This document shows positions 12,414-22,960 of a DNA stretch of 64,000 nt, piece by piece (within the stretch, counting starts at the first letter, position 1; each line of letters begins with the position of its first letter). The translations under genes were made by a program, and so were the position numbers. Where the stretch lies: the NCBI GenBank assembly GCA_029204225.1, contig CM055099.1:59922164-59986163 (forward strand). Reading direction: 5' to 3'. This stretch comes from Diphasiastrum complanatum. Taxonomy: Eukaryota; Streptophyta; Lycopodiopsida; Lycopodiales; Lycopodiaceae. Below the pieces are notes generated by a model, which had not been told where the DNA came from, searched no databases, and was given only the letters and a program-made list of their open reading frames with translations.

Positions 12414-12418
12414 CTCGG

Positions 12419-14066
12419 CACCCTAGGGGAGATAGTATACTATGTGGCAATTCGACGATGGTGCTATGGCGGACCTTCAGAAAGAAAAAACAAGGCTGGA
12501 GGAGGAAAACAAACAACAACAGCTATAGATCCAGAACCTCACCAATTACAAGCTACTCCACCTTCAAAACCAGCTCCAACTGAAGGTATCCAACATGCAG
12601 CAAACCATCGATACCCTCAAAGCTGAAAAGGATGAGGTTGTAGCAGATGCACAAGAAGCACGTTCCGCTATGAAGGAACAGTTGGAATTGGTGGACTTCA
12701 ACGACTTTGCACCACCAGCTATTCCTGAGGCAACTGTCATCCCAGTGATGGTCTATCAAACGTTGGTCCAAAAGTTGAAAGCCACGACAGATTAGCACTC
12801 AAAATTACAACAATCATACCTTGCTTCCATCGAGGTCCTGAATCAGCACATAGCCACCCTAGAAGAACGCTTAAAGGCCGTTGTCCAGTTGACACCATCA
12901 GTTCATGCAGAGCACGCCCAATTCCATGATTCGGGGCACCACTTTGATGGACCAGATGGTGGAGATGGTGCAAGATTCCAGCAACATCCTCCTGCAACTC
13001 AAGGCTTCTCATTTCAAGGCCAACCCCTAGGGCAAGGAGCTCAAGCACCAACCAATCCGTTAGGCTCTGGGGGTACCAGCTCCCAATATTATCGTTTTCC
13101 TTCTACCGCTTTTAACTCTCTTGACACCACTAACCCCCCTGCATTCCACGACAATTTTCTCTTGAGTCACAAAGAATTGCTGAAACTAACCCCTCGTCTC
13201 CTCTCTCTCCTGAACCCGATCCACAAATTCAACATGAGATTGCCTCTGAAGCACCAACCATCTGGCACAGAATCACGCCCATAGAACCGAACAAGGAGTT
13301 GCGTGTCTGTCAAGAGTTTGCCAAGAACTATCCAACAACAAAAGAGCGAGATGGCTACATACTGTCAGATCTGGACCAGAGTAAAACACATAATGAAGCA
13401 GTCAAACTCCTGGATCCACAACTTCTCTGACGTCATCAACTCTTCCTACAAAGTAAGACCTCAATGACACGGTATATTGAAGCTCCTTCCTATATGTGCA
13501 CAAATCCTTACTACTATCCAGTAGTGAGGCGAGAACCATTTTTTGTCACTAAGGTCAAGAATAGAATATTTTGGCCCAAGCTCATAGGCATCGATATTGG
13601 CAACTTAGCAGAAGACATGGTCACCAACTGCCGAGTATTCTACTAGAAGCACCATGGCAATTCTGATCGTGACGTCAGATATTTTGCAGGTAATTGTGAC
13701 ATGGTGGCATTTCTGGCAAAACTCAGAGGTTTTTGGGATCGAGGGCTACCCCCAATCGCCCTTGATATCAATAAACCCCTACGAAGGCAAGACGACCATA
13801 TCAACGTAGCAAGGCTCTATTATCGTGCTGCACTCACTTCCACCCTGCACGTTGATATGGTGGAGCTATGGAAAATCCATAATTTTCTATAGAGTATGTT
13901 CCATTATTACAAACCCATGCCCTTCCTAAACAAATTACGGTGGCAAATGATGGAGGGCATCGGCACGACAATCTACCACTCCCAACAACAACTGTCTCGC
14001 CTCCAAAAAGCACAAAAGATCCAAGACGAAAAGGCGTCGATTGGTGTGGGACCACCAATCCAATAA
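12419..14066 (+). pseudogene. Element A accessory ORF, coiled coil and C-terminal domain
   Basis: Continuation after the solo LTR. From about 12468 the frame gives MADLQKEKTRLEEENKQQQ and MQQTIDTLKAEKDEVVADAQ, a heptad-rich coiled coil. A Gly/Gln-rich disordered stretch (13000-13100) follows. The C-terminal domain has TNPYYYPVVRREPFFVTK, WPKLIGID, RGFWDRGLPP, VARLYYRAALTSTLHVDMVE and a Gln-rich helix near the end. Element B has the same series (PFYMPLKRRNPWPVEK, WPVILGI, CFWDRGLELI, MARLYYRAAFMSSRYVTMVE). Five or more stops occur, one being TGA for a Trp before RHQLF; at the matching place B has TAG before RNKVLK. The last codon TAA at 14064 overlaps the polypurine tract. Confidence 0.7.
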
Positions 14067-14075
14067 GGAGGGGGA
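14065..14075 (+). promoter_or_regulatory. Polypurine tract of element A
   Basis: AAGGAGGGGGA lies directly before the 3' LTR (TGTTAGC at 14079) and would prime plus-strand DNA synthesis. Confidence 0.75.
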
Positions 14076-14078
14076 TAA

Positions 14079-14854
14079 TGTTAGCAACTGTGCTAATACA
14101 AAGGAAAAAAAAAAACTCCGTGGCATGTGTTTTGTAAGTCCATGTATGAGTATCTGTCAATAAACTTCAACCATGACATGTGTTTTGTAAGCCCATGAGT
14201 AGAAGCTTAAATAATAATAAAATAACTTAAACTTAGATTAAGAACTTAGACTTATTTCTAATCTTAAGTTTTCTTAAGTTAAGAAACTTTGAAATTCTAA
14301 ATCCTAAGTTAGAAGTTCTAGAAAGGCTAGAAACATATTAGTCCCATAAGTTAGTAGACACTTATGGAAGACCCTCCTTGCCATAAAAGGAGAGGTATTT
14401 GCATTGTAAACAACACTTTGTGATTAAGGCAAAATTACTATTGTGATTATCTTGCATTTCATTGTGTTCCCATTGGAAGGTGCATAGCTTGAGGGAAGGT
14501 GCTCGGGCCTGAGTCTTGCCTCCTTTCATTGGCCTTTAATTGTGGCATGGTTTGATTTGTTTATTACTTAGTTTAGCCACAATTCTTATTATCTCCCTTT
14601 GGGTGTTAAGTAGGATTTAGAAATCTTGCTAGTTGGGTCTGCCTTAGCAAGGATTTTTATTGTTGTTACTAATTAGCTTTATTTCCGTTTCAGGCACTAA
14701 TTAGGTAAGCCTTAGTGCTCTCATTCTCATTGATTCTTTCCGTATTTCCGTTGAAGCTTGTTGTAGAAACTTAAAAAGTGGATGAATCTCTACATCCCTA
14801 TACTACACCCGTAAGTAGATCTAGCCACTGCACACACTAGGAATACTTCCAACA
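14079..14854 (+). repeat. 3' LTR of element A (776 bp)
   Basis: Starts TGTTAGCAAC and ends CTTCCAACA. The unit CATGTGTTTTGTAAG is duplicated inside at about 14124 and 14178. CCATAAAAGG near 14380 is a candidate TATA region. Only its first 180 bp have a partner at the 5' end. Confidence 0.85.
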
Positions 14855-15720
14855 TATCCCAAAATTAAATCAGTAGGTATTAAGTCTAAAACATGAAAAT
14901 TAACTAATTCTTTATGTCTCCATATCATCACTGGGAGATTCGGGATTTTTACGTTCCAAGTCTCCAACTCTGCTCCTGAAGCTAGATAAATTTTATATCT
15001 ATGATTGTTGGCTTCAGTTTCCAAGCTGAGTTTCTGCACAAGACGAAAATTAATAAAATAATGAGTTGAACTAATCAAGGCTTTTAAGCACATTTCACCT
15101 GCATTCGTTTTGATAGTCGGTTGGCAAAACCTAGGACAAATAACCATAGAGTCAACTTTGTATCAAATGATGGCACCCTTTTCCAAAGGGCCATGAATTT
15201 CTGGATATAAGAGTCCAAGCTCTTAGTACCCATTTTGCGATTCACAAATTTCAAGTAGTAATCAACGTCATTAGCTATCACGAAAGATTTTTAAAAGACT
15301 TTCGCAAAGCATCCCAAGTAGTTGGCTTTACCGGTCAATCTTGTCACTACAATGACACTTTGTCGCGTAAGAACATAACACGACACTTTCAATTTTCTTC
15401 TCATCTAATACTCCATGCAGGCTGAAATAATTGCTCTATTTAACGAGCCAGTCTTCGACGACTCCAGATTTCTTCTCCTTCTTCTCTCCCGAATAAATCT
15501 GCGATTAGAAATCGAGATTGGACGAAGATAGCTATTTGACTTGGTTCAGAAGAACTTTAATTTGCTGATCTCTCATCTGATTTCGATTATTCATATCATT
15601 GAGCGCCGTACTCAATTGTTGGCAAATCACCATATAGAATGGTGCACCTGGATTTGCAGCTTGATTTGAAGTTTCTTCGGCCACCTCGATTTATCTATTC
15701 TTGAAAATTACTAAAATTAG
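14855..15720 (-). pseudogene. gag: Gag and protease N-terminal half of element G
   Basis: Read on the minus strand, this has a heptad-like NDMNNRNQMRDQQIKVL stretch, WLVK-x-SNYFSLHGVLDEKKI, then SLDSYIQKFMALWKRVPSF and LWLFVLGFANRLSK, typical of chromovirus Gag. It is followed by a protease with the text LVNFHVLDLIPTDLILGY. The protease stops there because element A is inserted. Its other half is at 4323-4765. Several frameshifts and stops are present and no zinc knuckle was recognised. Confidence 0.75.
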
Positions 15721-17265
15721 TTAATATTTGATTAACTATTTAGCGAAGTATAGTTGACCACATTCGACTGAAATTGACTCTAGCATGGTCAATTTACTAA
15801 CTTTAGTACATTTCATAGATAATTCAAGAAACTGAAAAAAATTGAAAATTTCAAATTTTCGTATTTTTTTTGAAATTTTTTTTACGTAACTTTAAAATCG
15901 TTCAAAACTGTGAGTAGTTAGGCAATCAAAATCGAAAAAAAATGATTCCCTGTACAATTTTTAATCTTACTATATTAATGTCTATCAGGCATGCATGTCA
16001 TGCGACATTAATTGCTTTTTTTTACTCTAGGAAATTTTACGTAAATTTCAGTTCTACGGAAATTGTCAACCATATTATATATTGTTTTGTGTCCTAACTG
16101 TCAGAGCACATGCATATAACCACTCAAAAAAAATGTGAATCCCTCATGCATGTCAGAATCACTTTGAGAATCAACATGCAATCACTCCATGCAAGCACAA
16201 TACCACAAGTTAGAAAATTGACTAGCACGCAATTTTGCTAATTTTACTCAAAAACTTGCAAAACTTCAGACAACCATAAATTTGGCTACAGGACACCAAA
16301 TTAGGTGTTGTAAAGCTCAGAACAGAGGGAAACATAGTGACCAAGACACTTGCCACATTAGCTTGCCACCTAGGCTTCACACGTGCGAGATCAGAGCAGC
16401 CAAAAATTTGTAGTAGGGCATATTTTTTTTAGACCAATTGATCAAAAAACATGCAAACACCTCACCAAGCCCAAACATGATGCTATCACCGGTCTTAAAT
16501 GGTCTATTAGACTTCCATGAAATATTCATTTAGGTCCGATAAAGTAGTATGAGCTGAGAACAAAGATCTTGATGGACGTGAAGCATAAGCCACCAACCAT
16601 CAATTTACAGGTCTAATAGCTTGTTAGAAAGGTTAAAAAGGATGCTAATCATGCTGTAAATTAAATCCAAAATGATCTCCTTATGGATTTAGAGATATGC
16701 ATCTCCCAAAAATCACCAAAAATGGTTATTTTTTGTATTTTTTTGACTTCTTACAAGCTCAATTGCTGGAATTACTGGTTCTAACTTCAAGGACAACTTC
16801 AAAAGACTTTGATTCACCTCTTTACAAGCTCTACATGGTGTTTTACAACCACTTACTATCCAACTTAATGAAAAAACAAGCAAAAATCAAATTCATAACA
16901 TGCAACTCTTTCTCTAGCACATGCAAACCAATTTCCATAAGCCATCTAATTCATCCGATCTTGCTGGATTTTGGTTCTTACTATCTATTTTGTATCAAAA
17001 AGCACGAAAAACCAAATAATTTTGACCAAAATATAGCTTAGAGTCATAAATCATTGAAAGATCCGACATGCATCATTAATTTCATCACTAATATGAAAGT
17101 ACACTTGCTAGAAAATTCATATCTACATAATATTTGAGCTATATAACAAAAAGCTCCAAAAAATCAACACAAATGGGCTTTCTAGGACGCGAATACTAGT
17201 TGATCTCCACCAAAATTCCAATGAAAAGCACCACCACTCCAGGTTTCCCGATCTTCGTAAGCCTT
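15721..17265 (-). other. Probable untranslated leader of element G
   Basis: About 1.5 kb between the start of Gag and the primer binding site at 17266. AT-rich, with no protein-like frame on either strand that I can support. Confidence 0.45.
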
Positions 17266-17277
17266 GTTCTGATACCA
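17266..17277 (-). promoter_or_regulatory. Primer binding site, tRNA-Met-like
   Basis: The minus strand reads TGGTATCAGAAC, a one-base variant of the plant initiator tRNA-Met site TGGTATCAGAGC. It lies upstream of element G Gag on the same strand and marks the end of its 5' LTR. Confidence 0.7.
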
Positions 17278-18260
17278 CTATACGGGAAAGCTCCTCAAGA
17301 TCCTACTTACAAGACAAACACAATGGAAAACACATCCAACCAAGTAGAAGCAACCAATCAACCTAGAAGCTTCACCCCCAAGCCAAGGAATAGGAAGCAT
17401 GAAAGTAGAATGAGAGTCTGGCAATGAATCAGCCAAAAGGTGAGGTAGTAGGACAAGTTTGGCCTTCTTATATAGAGCCTAGAACCACTTGTGCACATAG
17501 TCATGCTAGGTCCTAACTCTCGGGGTTTGGCATTTTGCGAGTTTCCTTTTTGCCATGATTCAACAAAAAGATAGCACATGGTGTGCTGCTACTTCAATGT
17601 TTATTATTAAGAATGTGGTTTGGTACATAATTAAAAAGTAAAAAAAATTTAAATTGAATTTTTTTTTTTGTAGCCTCCAAACTCAGCACGCCGGCGTGCT
17701 GGGTTTAAAGGCTGCAATTTGTCTTTTTATTTTTTATTTTTTATTTTTTCAGGCTGTCAGGCCATGCACGCCGACATGCTAGGTTTGGAGGCTACAAAGT
17801 TTTTCTTTCTCATTTTATATAGTGTGCTATCTTTAAAGGTTAAAAATATTCTAAAATAAATGTTTTTACTCAAAATTTGAATCTCAAATGTGTCAAAAGA
17901 GTTTTTCTATTTTATAATCTACTCGGCTAGCACACCGACATGCTAGTCAAATCAGCTCCAAAAAAAAATCTATTTTTTCAAAAAAAAACTTCATTTTTTT
18001 AAAATAATAGATTTGCAAGCTAGCACGCCGGCATGCTAGCTTTTACAACTTCAATAACACTTTTTTAAAAATAAAAATAAACCTATATTTATAGAGTAAC
18101 AAAGTATTTTGTGATGGACCTATTTAAAATTTGATGGATAGTCAAAGTTTTAAGTATGCATCAAACCACAATTCTTATTTTTCAAAAATCATGTAGTGGC
18201 ATAAAAAGAGTAGCACACCATGTGCTACCATTTTGTAGGATCATGGGTAAAAGAAACTCG
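17278..18260 (-). repeat. LTR-like region of element G with foldback arms
   Basis: The region ends at the primer site. The minus strand has a TATA box (CTATATAAGAAG) near 17467-17478, placed as expected for an LTR promoter transcribing toward Gag. Farther upstream, arms of about 55 bp at 17533-17587 and 18206-18258 are imperfect inverted copies (AGCACACCATGTGCTA and GAAACTCGC are shared). The outer LTR border is not clear, and the foldback may be a separate insertion. Confidence 0.5.
17685..18040. repeat. Four GC-rich palindromes related to AGCACGCCGGCGTGCT
   Basis: A perfect 16-bp palindrome AGCACGCCGGCGTGCT is at 17685-17700. Related near-palindromes are at about 17764-17780, 17928-17947 and 18019-18040, each with a GCACRCCGRCRTGC core. 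They stand in otherwise very AT-rich DNA inside the foldback region. Confidence 0.8.
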
Positions 18261-18779
18261 CGAAACTCACAAAAAATTTACTCATAGAATGTCAAAACCC
18301 CTAACTCCCCTATACATAGATTCATCTAGATTAGAGTCTCTATGCATGGATCCTCTATTCATAGAATTGCTATTGATAACTCTACACATGCATACACCGT
18401 CTCAAACCTTGCACTAACTCCATTTAGTGTGTTCTGGGCCTCACAAGATATTAGTTACTTTCGGGTCATATCCAGTATGAAGTGACATAACTAACAACTT
18501 GTTTCACTGGAGTACCGTGTACCCAAGACTAGGAGTATACTGAATCCTATGTACTGGTCATGGACATGACACAAACCACTAAGTTGAAACAAGGGAGAGA
18601 GAGAAGATAATGAAAAAGCAAGGAACGACAGATAAGGGAATTCAGGCCTCTATCATTCCAAGTTATCACGTTTATAGAAAACGAAGTAAAAGAGAGAGTG
18701 AAGCATGTCTACTAAGAGTACAAAACAGGAGAGAGGAGCAACCTAAGAAAAAGTTTCTTCGATGTGTTCTGACTAGCTC
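18261..18779. other. No gene seen
   Basis: Intergenic stretch with short open frames only; none is protein-like. A purine-rich GGGAGAGAGAGAAG run is near 18594. Confidence 0.5.
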
Positions 18780-19494
18780 AGCGCACCATTCGAGTCCTTA
18801 GCTTTTGTGCGATCCAATGTCTTGAGGGAGCTTTGAGTGATAACTTTGCTATTTCATTTTTTATCCATTTGAGATGGAGGGCTCCATAGATGAGCAGAAA
18901 TAGGAGCATTAGAAAATAAGCTCTCGTAATAAAGTTCATCGAAAGGAGCTGTCTCGTCCTTGTTTTTCCTGGTTTTCCTATCCCCATTAGAGTATGTTTT
19001 GAGCTTCCGCGACTTTGAATATGATGAAGTGCACTCAATGGGGCTCGTATAGAGGAATATCTCTTTAAAGGTCGTCTTTCAGACTAGGTCTCCTGTAATC
19101 TGATCCTCCAAGATCACGTTGTCAAAGTAGTTGTTTTGGGAGCCCGTTAGGCCCTTAAAAAGATCACAAGGAACGGAGGCCTTCTGATTTGCTGCTGTCG
19201 CAGAAGAGATATAATGGACAGTAGAAATTGTTATCGAACTATTGATTAGGTGCGCAACTGAACTTTTGACCATGGAAGGCACAAGCATCTCTGATTGTTC
19301 CGCAATTCCAGTCGTATTATCCTTGAGCAAAAGCTTTCTGATAGCAAAGTTATTGGTTGCATTTCATCATCATCAACTTGGTGAAGGATTTGATTTGTCT
19401 CAGACGACTCCAATGGAGAATCGATATCTCTATTTTTTAGAGGCTTCTTGAAATGGCTCTTCTTTTGAGTTTCAGCTGTAAGAAGACTAAACAT
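18780..19494 (-). pseudogene. Unrecognised degenerate coding remnant
   Basis: On the minus strand, protein-like text continues across three frames. It opens with MFSLLTAETQKKSHFKKPL and SSETNQILHQVDDDEMQP. It shifts frame near 19350 to LLKDNTTGIAEQSEMLVPS, VAHLINSSITISTVHYISS and CDLFKGLTGSQNNYFDNV. After a stop near 19079 it goes on with EIFLYTSPIECTSSYSKS and DELYYESLFSNAPISAHLWS. The composition is unlike the neighbouring retroelements and I do not recognise the family. It may be a fragment of a cellular gene copied or captured here, or an element ORF I do not know. Confidence 0.4.
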
Positions 19495-19549
19495 TTAGTC
19501 GATTGGGACGCCGGTTTTTTGGTTGGTTTCCTTCCGAATCATAGTTGTC

Positions 19550-19633
19550 GGAGCTAAGTGTAAGAATATGAGGACCAGTTAGGAGAGCATTGGAGCTAAG
19601 TATGAGAATATGAGGACCAGTTAGGAGAGCATG
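19550..19633. repeat. Two-copy tandem repeat, period 42 bp
   Basis: GGAGCTAAGTGTAAGAATAT and the following AGGACCAGTTAGGAGAGCAT repeat once directly, with two to three differences. Confidence 0.85.
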
Positions 19634-20165
19634 TGGTAAGCAGTGTGAAGGCTTATTTGTTTCTTTAACTGTAGGTCCTAGACTTGTATTGGAGGAAAGA
19701 AGCTATTAGAAGTAGCAACAATTATAAATAGTAAGCTCAATTGTGATTGTACAGTAGATTAGCATTTTGGTTATGATTGTATATAGAGTTAATTAGAAAT
19801 GTAATGTTTTATTTTGGTAGGTAGGCTTTAGTTAAGAAGCCAGCCCAGGGCGATAACGGGAGTTTACTTGTATATAGGCTAAAATGTCACGTAGAGGCCA
19901 ACAATGAGATTCATGTATTTATTAGGTCTATGCCACGTGACATCCCCATGCAAAGGGGACCTTTACTTGTATATGTATCATTCTCTTTGTAATAAAGGTG
20001 ATTTTGCCTTGAGCTCTTTGCTTATGTGAGCTTCTCCATCACTTTGTTGCTTATGGATGTTGTTTGCAGTTTCGATGGATGGCAATCAGTTAGTGATTGC
20101 ATCTCTGATCTGTACTCTTCAATAAATCCAAAATTCTGCATAGAATGCTAACTTGGTATCAGAAC
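19634..20165 (+). repeat. Copia-type LTR end with primer binding site
   Basis: An LTR-like stretch with an AATAAA at 19990-19995 and a GCCACGTGAC box near 19932 ends at TGCTAAC. It is followed by TGGTATCAGAAC at 20154-20165, a tRNA-Met-like primer site. The left border is not resolved and no copia coding sequence follows, so this is a remnant. Confidence 0.55.
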
Positions 20166-20315
20166 TCTCAGGCTGTGGAGGAATGTGCACATACAGAATC
20201 GATTCATAGTATCAAAGTAACAGAAAAATTTCATCATATGTAGGCTATGAGGCAGTCCACAAGAAATGCTGATAATTGGTGTCGAAAAGAGCTGACAATG
20301 GTTTTTTTTTTTTCT

Positions 20316-20318
<3 letters not shown>

Positions 20319-20393
<75 letters not shown>

Positions 20394-20735
20394 CTAATTC
20401 ATGCTTATACATGGTTTTCTTGGGTTCTACTATGCATTGGTGCACTATACTTGTGATATTTGCAATTCTATGTGTAGAATGCTTATTAAATGCTATTTTC
20501 AGATCCACGTGTAAAAAACAATAGCTTACTGTTATTGTATGGACTACAACATTATTTTATGTTTTGGTTCATGTTTGATCAAGATCTATTAGAGTTTGCA
20601 TCTCATTCTTAGTGTCACGATGCTGATTTTTCTACATTGGCAAGATTGGTGATATGTTGTCTTTCTAATCCAAGATCATTTTATGGATTTGGATCTTAAT
20701 TGATCTGAAATCCTTCACATAGTATCAAAGCTTGT
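20319..20735 (+). repeat. Copia-like LTR with (CT)n, first copy
   Basis: A (CT)n tract at 20319-20391 is followed by about 340 bp that matches 46260-46595 (shared TTCATGCTTATACATG, TTTTCTTGGGTT and TGTGTAGAATGCTT). It ends CCTTCACA and is followed by a degenerate primer-site-like TAGTATCAAAGC. Both copies carry the CT tract at the same point, so the tract belongs to the family. Confidence 0.6.
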
Positions 20736-22042
20736 GTTTTAGGTTATGAAGGAGGCAATCACATCTATTAATGATTTGGAAAAGATATCAATGCTAGAGC
20801 ATGCTTGATTGGATTCTACACCAAAATCGAGTTTCTTGCATATGTAGATTGGATCTTTTGTAGATCAAAACTCTATATAGAGTTATATTCTCGATCAATT
20901 CCAATTTCTTATAATTCATGTTGGATTTGGCCGATTTTTAGAGCATTGGAAAATCCTAAGTGGTGGCTATCAAGAGATAGACAATTGCATGTGGATTTTG
21001 AAATATTCAATTTTTTGTGATTTTGTCAAAACCCTAATATTGATTGGATCTCTAGATTGTGAGGTTGTTGAACTTTATTTTAGTGTGTTTCAATCTTAGG
21101 AAGTGGCAAGAGTCATTAGATTGAGGATATATCATAGGTTGATCAAGATTTCACTATTCTATGTGTTGATTTGCTTGGTATAAGTGCTAGAAGAGAATTG
21201 AGAAGTTTCATATCTTTTTTATTTCCTTTTGAAAACATTTGTTGTTGATCAAAGGAGTTCTTTGTGCATTGAAACATGTTGAATCGGGTCATTGTTGTTG
21301 TGAAACCGTGGGGCGTGAGTGGCAACAGAAGTCAAGGATTTGAGCGTGGCGTGTAGGAACGGAGACGCAACAGTTAGCAGTAGAAATATTCAAGTAGAAG
21401 AATTCATACAGATTGCGCAAATGAACAACGCAGTAGTGAGACAAAAATTGCACCCTGATTAATATCAACAGTGAGTACTTAAAGTAATAACTTCAGCTTG
21501 TTGAGCGTGATAACGCTGACTACAAATAACTCTGATTGAAAGAGAAATTCAATTAACACTTACATAGCTTGATTCAGCTAGTATATATATTTACAAGTGT
21601 CGAGAGAAAAATATCTTATGCCTTAACTGCCATTTACTCCAGTTTTGTATATGTACAAAGTTGGTAACCGCCCTTAGGATATTTGTTTCTCTAGTTGTTT
21701 TAGGGTTGATGATAAGTTGGCGACGTCGGTCTGCCAATGTAGCAAAAACACAAAAAAAACCCAAAGGTGCTCTTAGACTGAAGGTATGCAAATCCTGAAG
21801 GTGCCCTTAGACTTAAGGTATGTAAATCCAAATCATCATGCATGTGTCCATTTCACTTTGTGCATGCTTTGCATGTCACTATGGATCACTTACTACAATT
21901 GCATGTGATATGCCACGAGTTTCTACAAGCATATTAATGACATTTCTAAGTCTACAATCTATATGCAAGTTGTATACTACCAACTAGACTTAAGAAACCC
22001 ATATAGCTCGAGTTCCTTCTAGGCCAAATTTGGCATTTACTT
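20736..22042. other. No gene seen
   Basis: Probably leader or decayed element sequence after the primer-like site. No frame on either strand has recognisable protein content. Confidence 0.45.
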
Positions 22043-22960
22043 ATGAAACAACATACTTGCATAGAAAAAGTTTGTAGCAAGCCTAAAGTCAAGATAGATG
22101 ATTTTTCATTTTCAACAAACTCCTCTCCTTCCTTTCTTCCTTACATATTCTGTGATGTTCCTCTTGGCCCTCAGCTCTTCGCCGACGATCTGGCTTGCAT
22201 TATCGAGCTTCACCGTGCTTTCGCTTCTCTTTTTCTCCTTGAAATAGCTCGCTTCTATACCTTTCTTAATTCTCTTGTTAACTTTCATAAATCTAACCTA
22301 CTTGTTCTCTCTCATGAGGCTACATTCGACTAGTGTCTAGAATTAGGCCTTAAATTCTCTCTCATGGTGCTATTTTCAGATATCTGGGTTTTCGTCTCGG
22401 AGCTTCCCTTTCTGACATAGATCGTTTCAGTTGGATTTTCGAGAGGATTAGATCCAAAGTCCTACACTGGCCTTTTGTTTTACCTCTCTTTTCTAGCTAG
22501 ACTCATTGTCCTAAAGCATATTATCTCCTCCTACTTCACACACTTTCTCTATTCGGTTTCTCTCCCCTCCTATTCCCTTGAGGCCTTTAGAAAATTCCTC
22601 TAGAATAACGGCCCCAACCTTTTGAATTGGGATACTTCACATGCAAGAGCTCACTTTTTGGAGGGGTGGCAATGCCATCTCCCCTCTTGAGTCCCTTTGG
22701 TTTTCCAAAGCTCTTACCACCAACTCTAAATCTCTAGCCATGATTAAAAAAGACTTTACCTTAGTCTTACCCGTAAATATTTTATCACTTGAAACCATAT
22801 TATGAACTTTATATACTTCCTCAACATATCCCAACTTAGGACCGAACTTGGCCTTTCCCCTCATGAATCTAATTTTCTCTCCTTCGCCTTAACTTTCAAG
22901 ACCATTTCTTTTGCAACTTAAACCTTGCCCAAATTTCACATTAGAGGGTAGATTGGTGCC
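22043..22960 (+). pseudogene. LINE (L1-type) reverse transcriptase fragment
   Basis: Non-LTR retrotransposon polymerase remnant. The frame at 22043 carries the FADDLACI active-site block (FADD motif), then a helix-rich stretch and NFHKSNLLVLS, as in plant LINE polymerases. Across later frames I see RLGASLSDIDRFSWIFERI, IRSKVLHW, and KHIISSYFTHFLYSVSLP with LEAFRKFL. These match the thumb region that ends in the R-x-FLW block of LINEs. Several stops and frameshifts are present. No endonuclease or poly(A) tail is attached. Confidence 0.7.

Larger units (their letters stand above)
4766..14859 (+). mobile_element. Element A: Athila/Tat-like Ty3 retrotransposon nested in element G
   Basis: The element runs from TGTTAGCAACTG at 4771 to CTTCCAACA at 14854, giving TGTT/AACA termini. 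It is flanked by TATCA (4766-4770) and TATCC (14855-14859), a 5-bp target duplication with one mismatch. Joining the flanks restores the ILG-x2-WL region of the element G protease. Order inside: 5' LTR remnant, leader, gag fragment fused to RT, RNase H, solo LTR, integrase, spacer, accessory ORF interrupted by a second solo LTR, polypurine tract, 3' LTR. Gag zinc knuckle and protease are missing, and many stops are present, so it is defective. Without the two solo LTRs and their duplicated targets it would be about 8.7 kb. Confidence 0.85.

Noticed and set aside
10161-14066. Accessory ORF as an env-like gene
   Set aside because: No signal peptide, no transmembrane helix and no Cys-rich ectodomain visible in either copy.
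18600-19500. Organelle DNA insertion
   Set aside because: Considered because of the even base composition, but no chloroplast or mitochondrial gene is recognisable in any frame.
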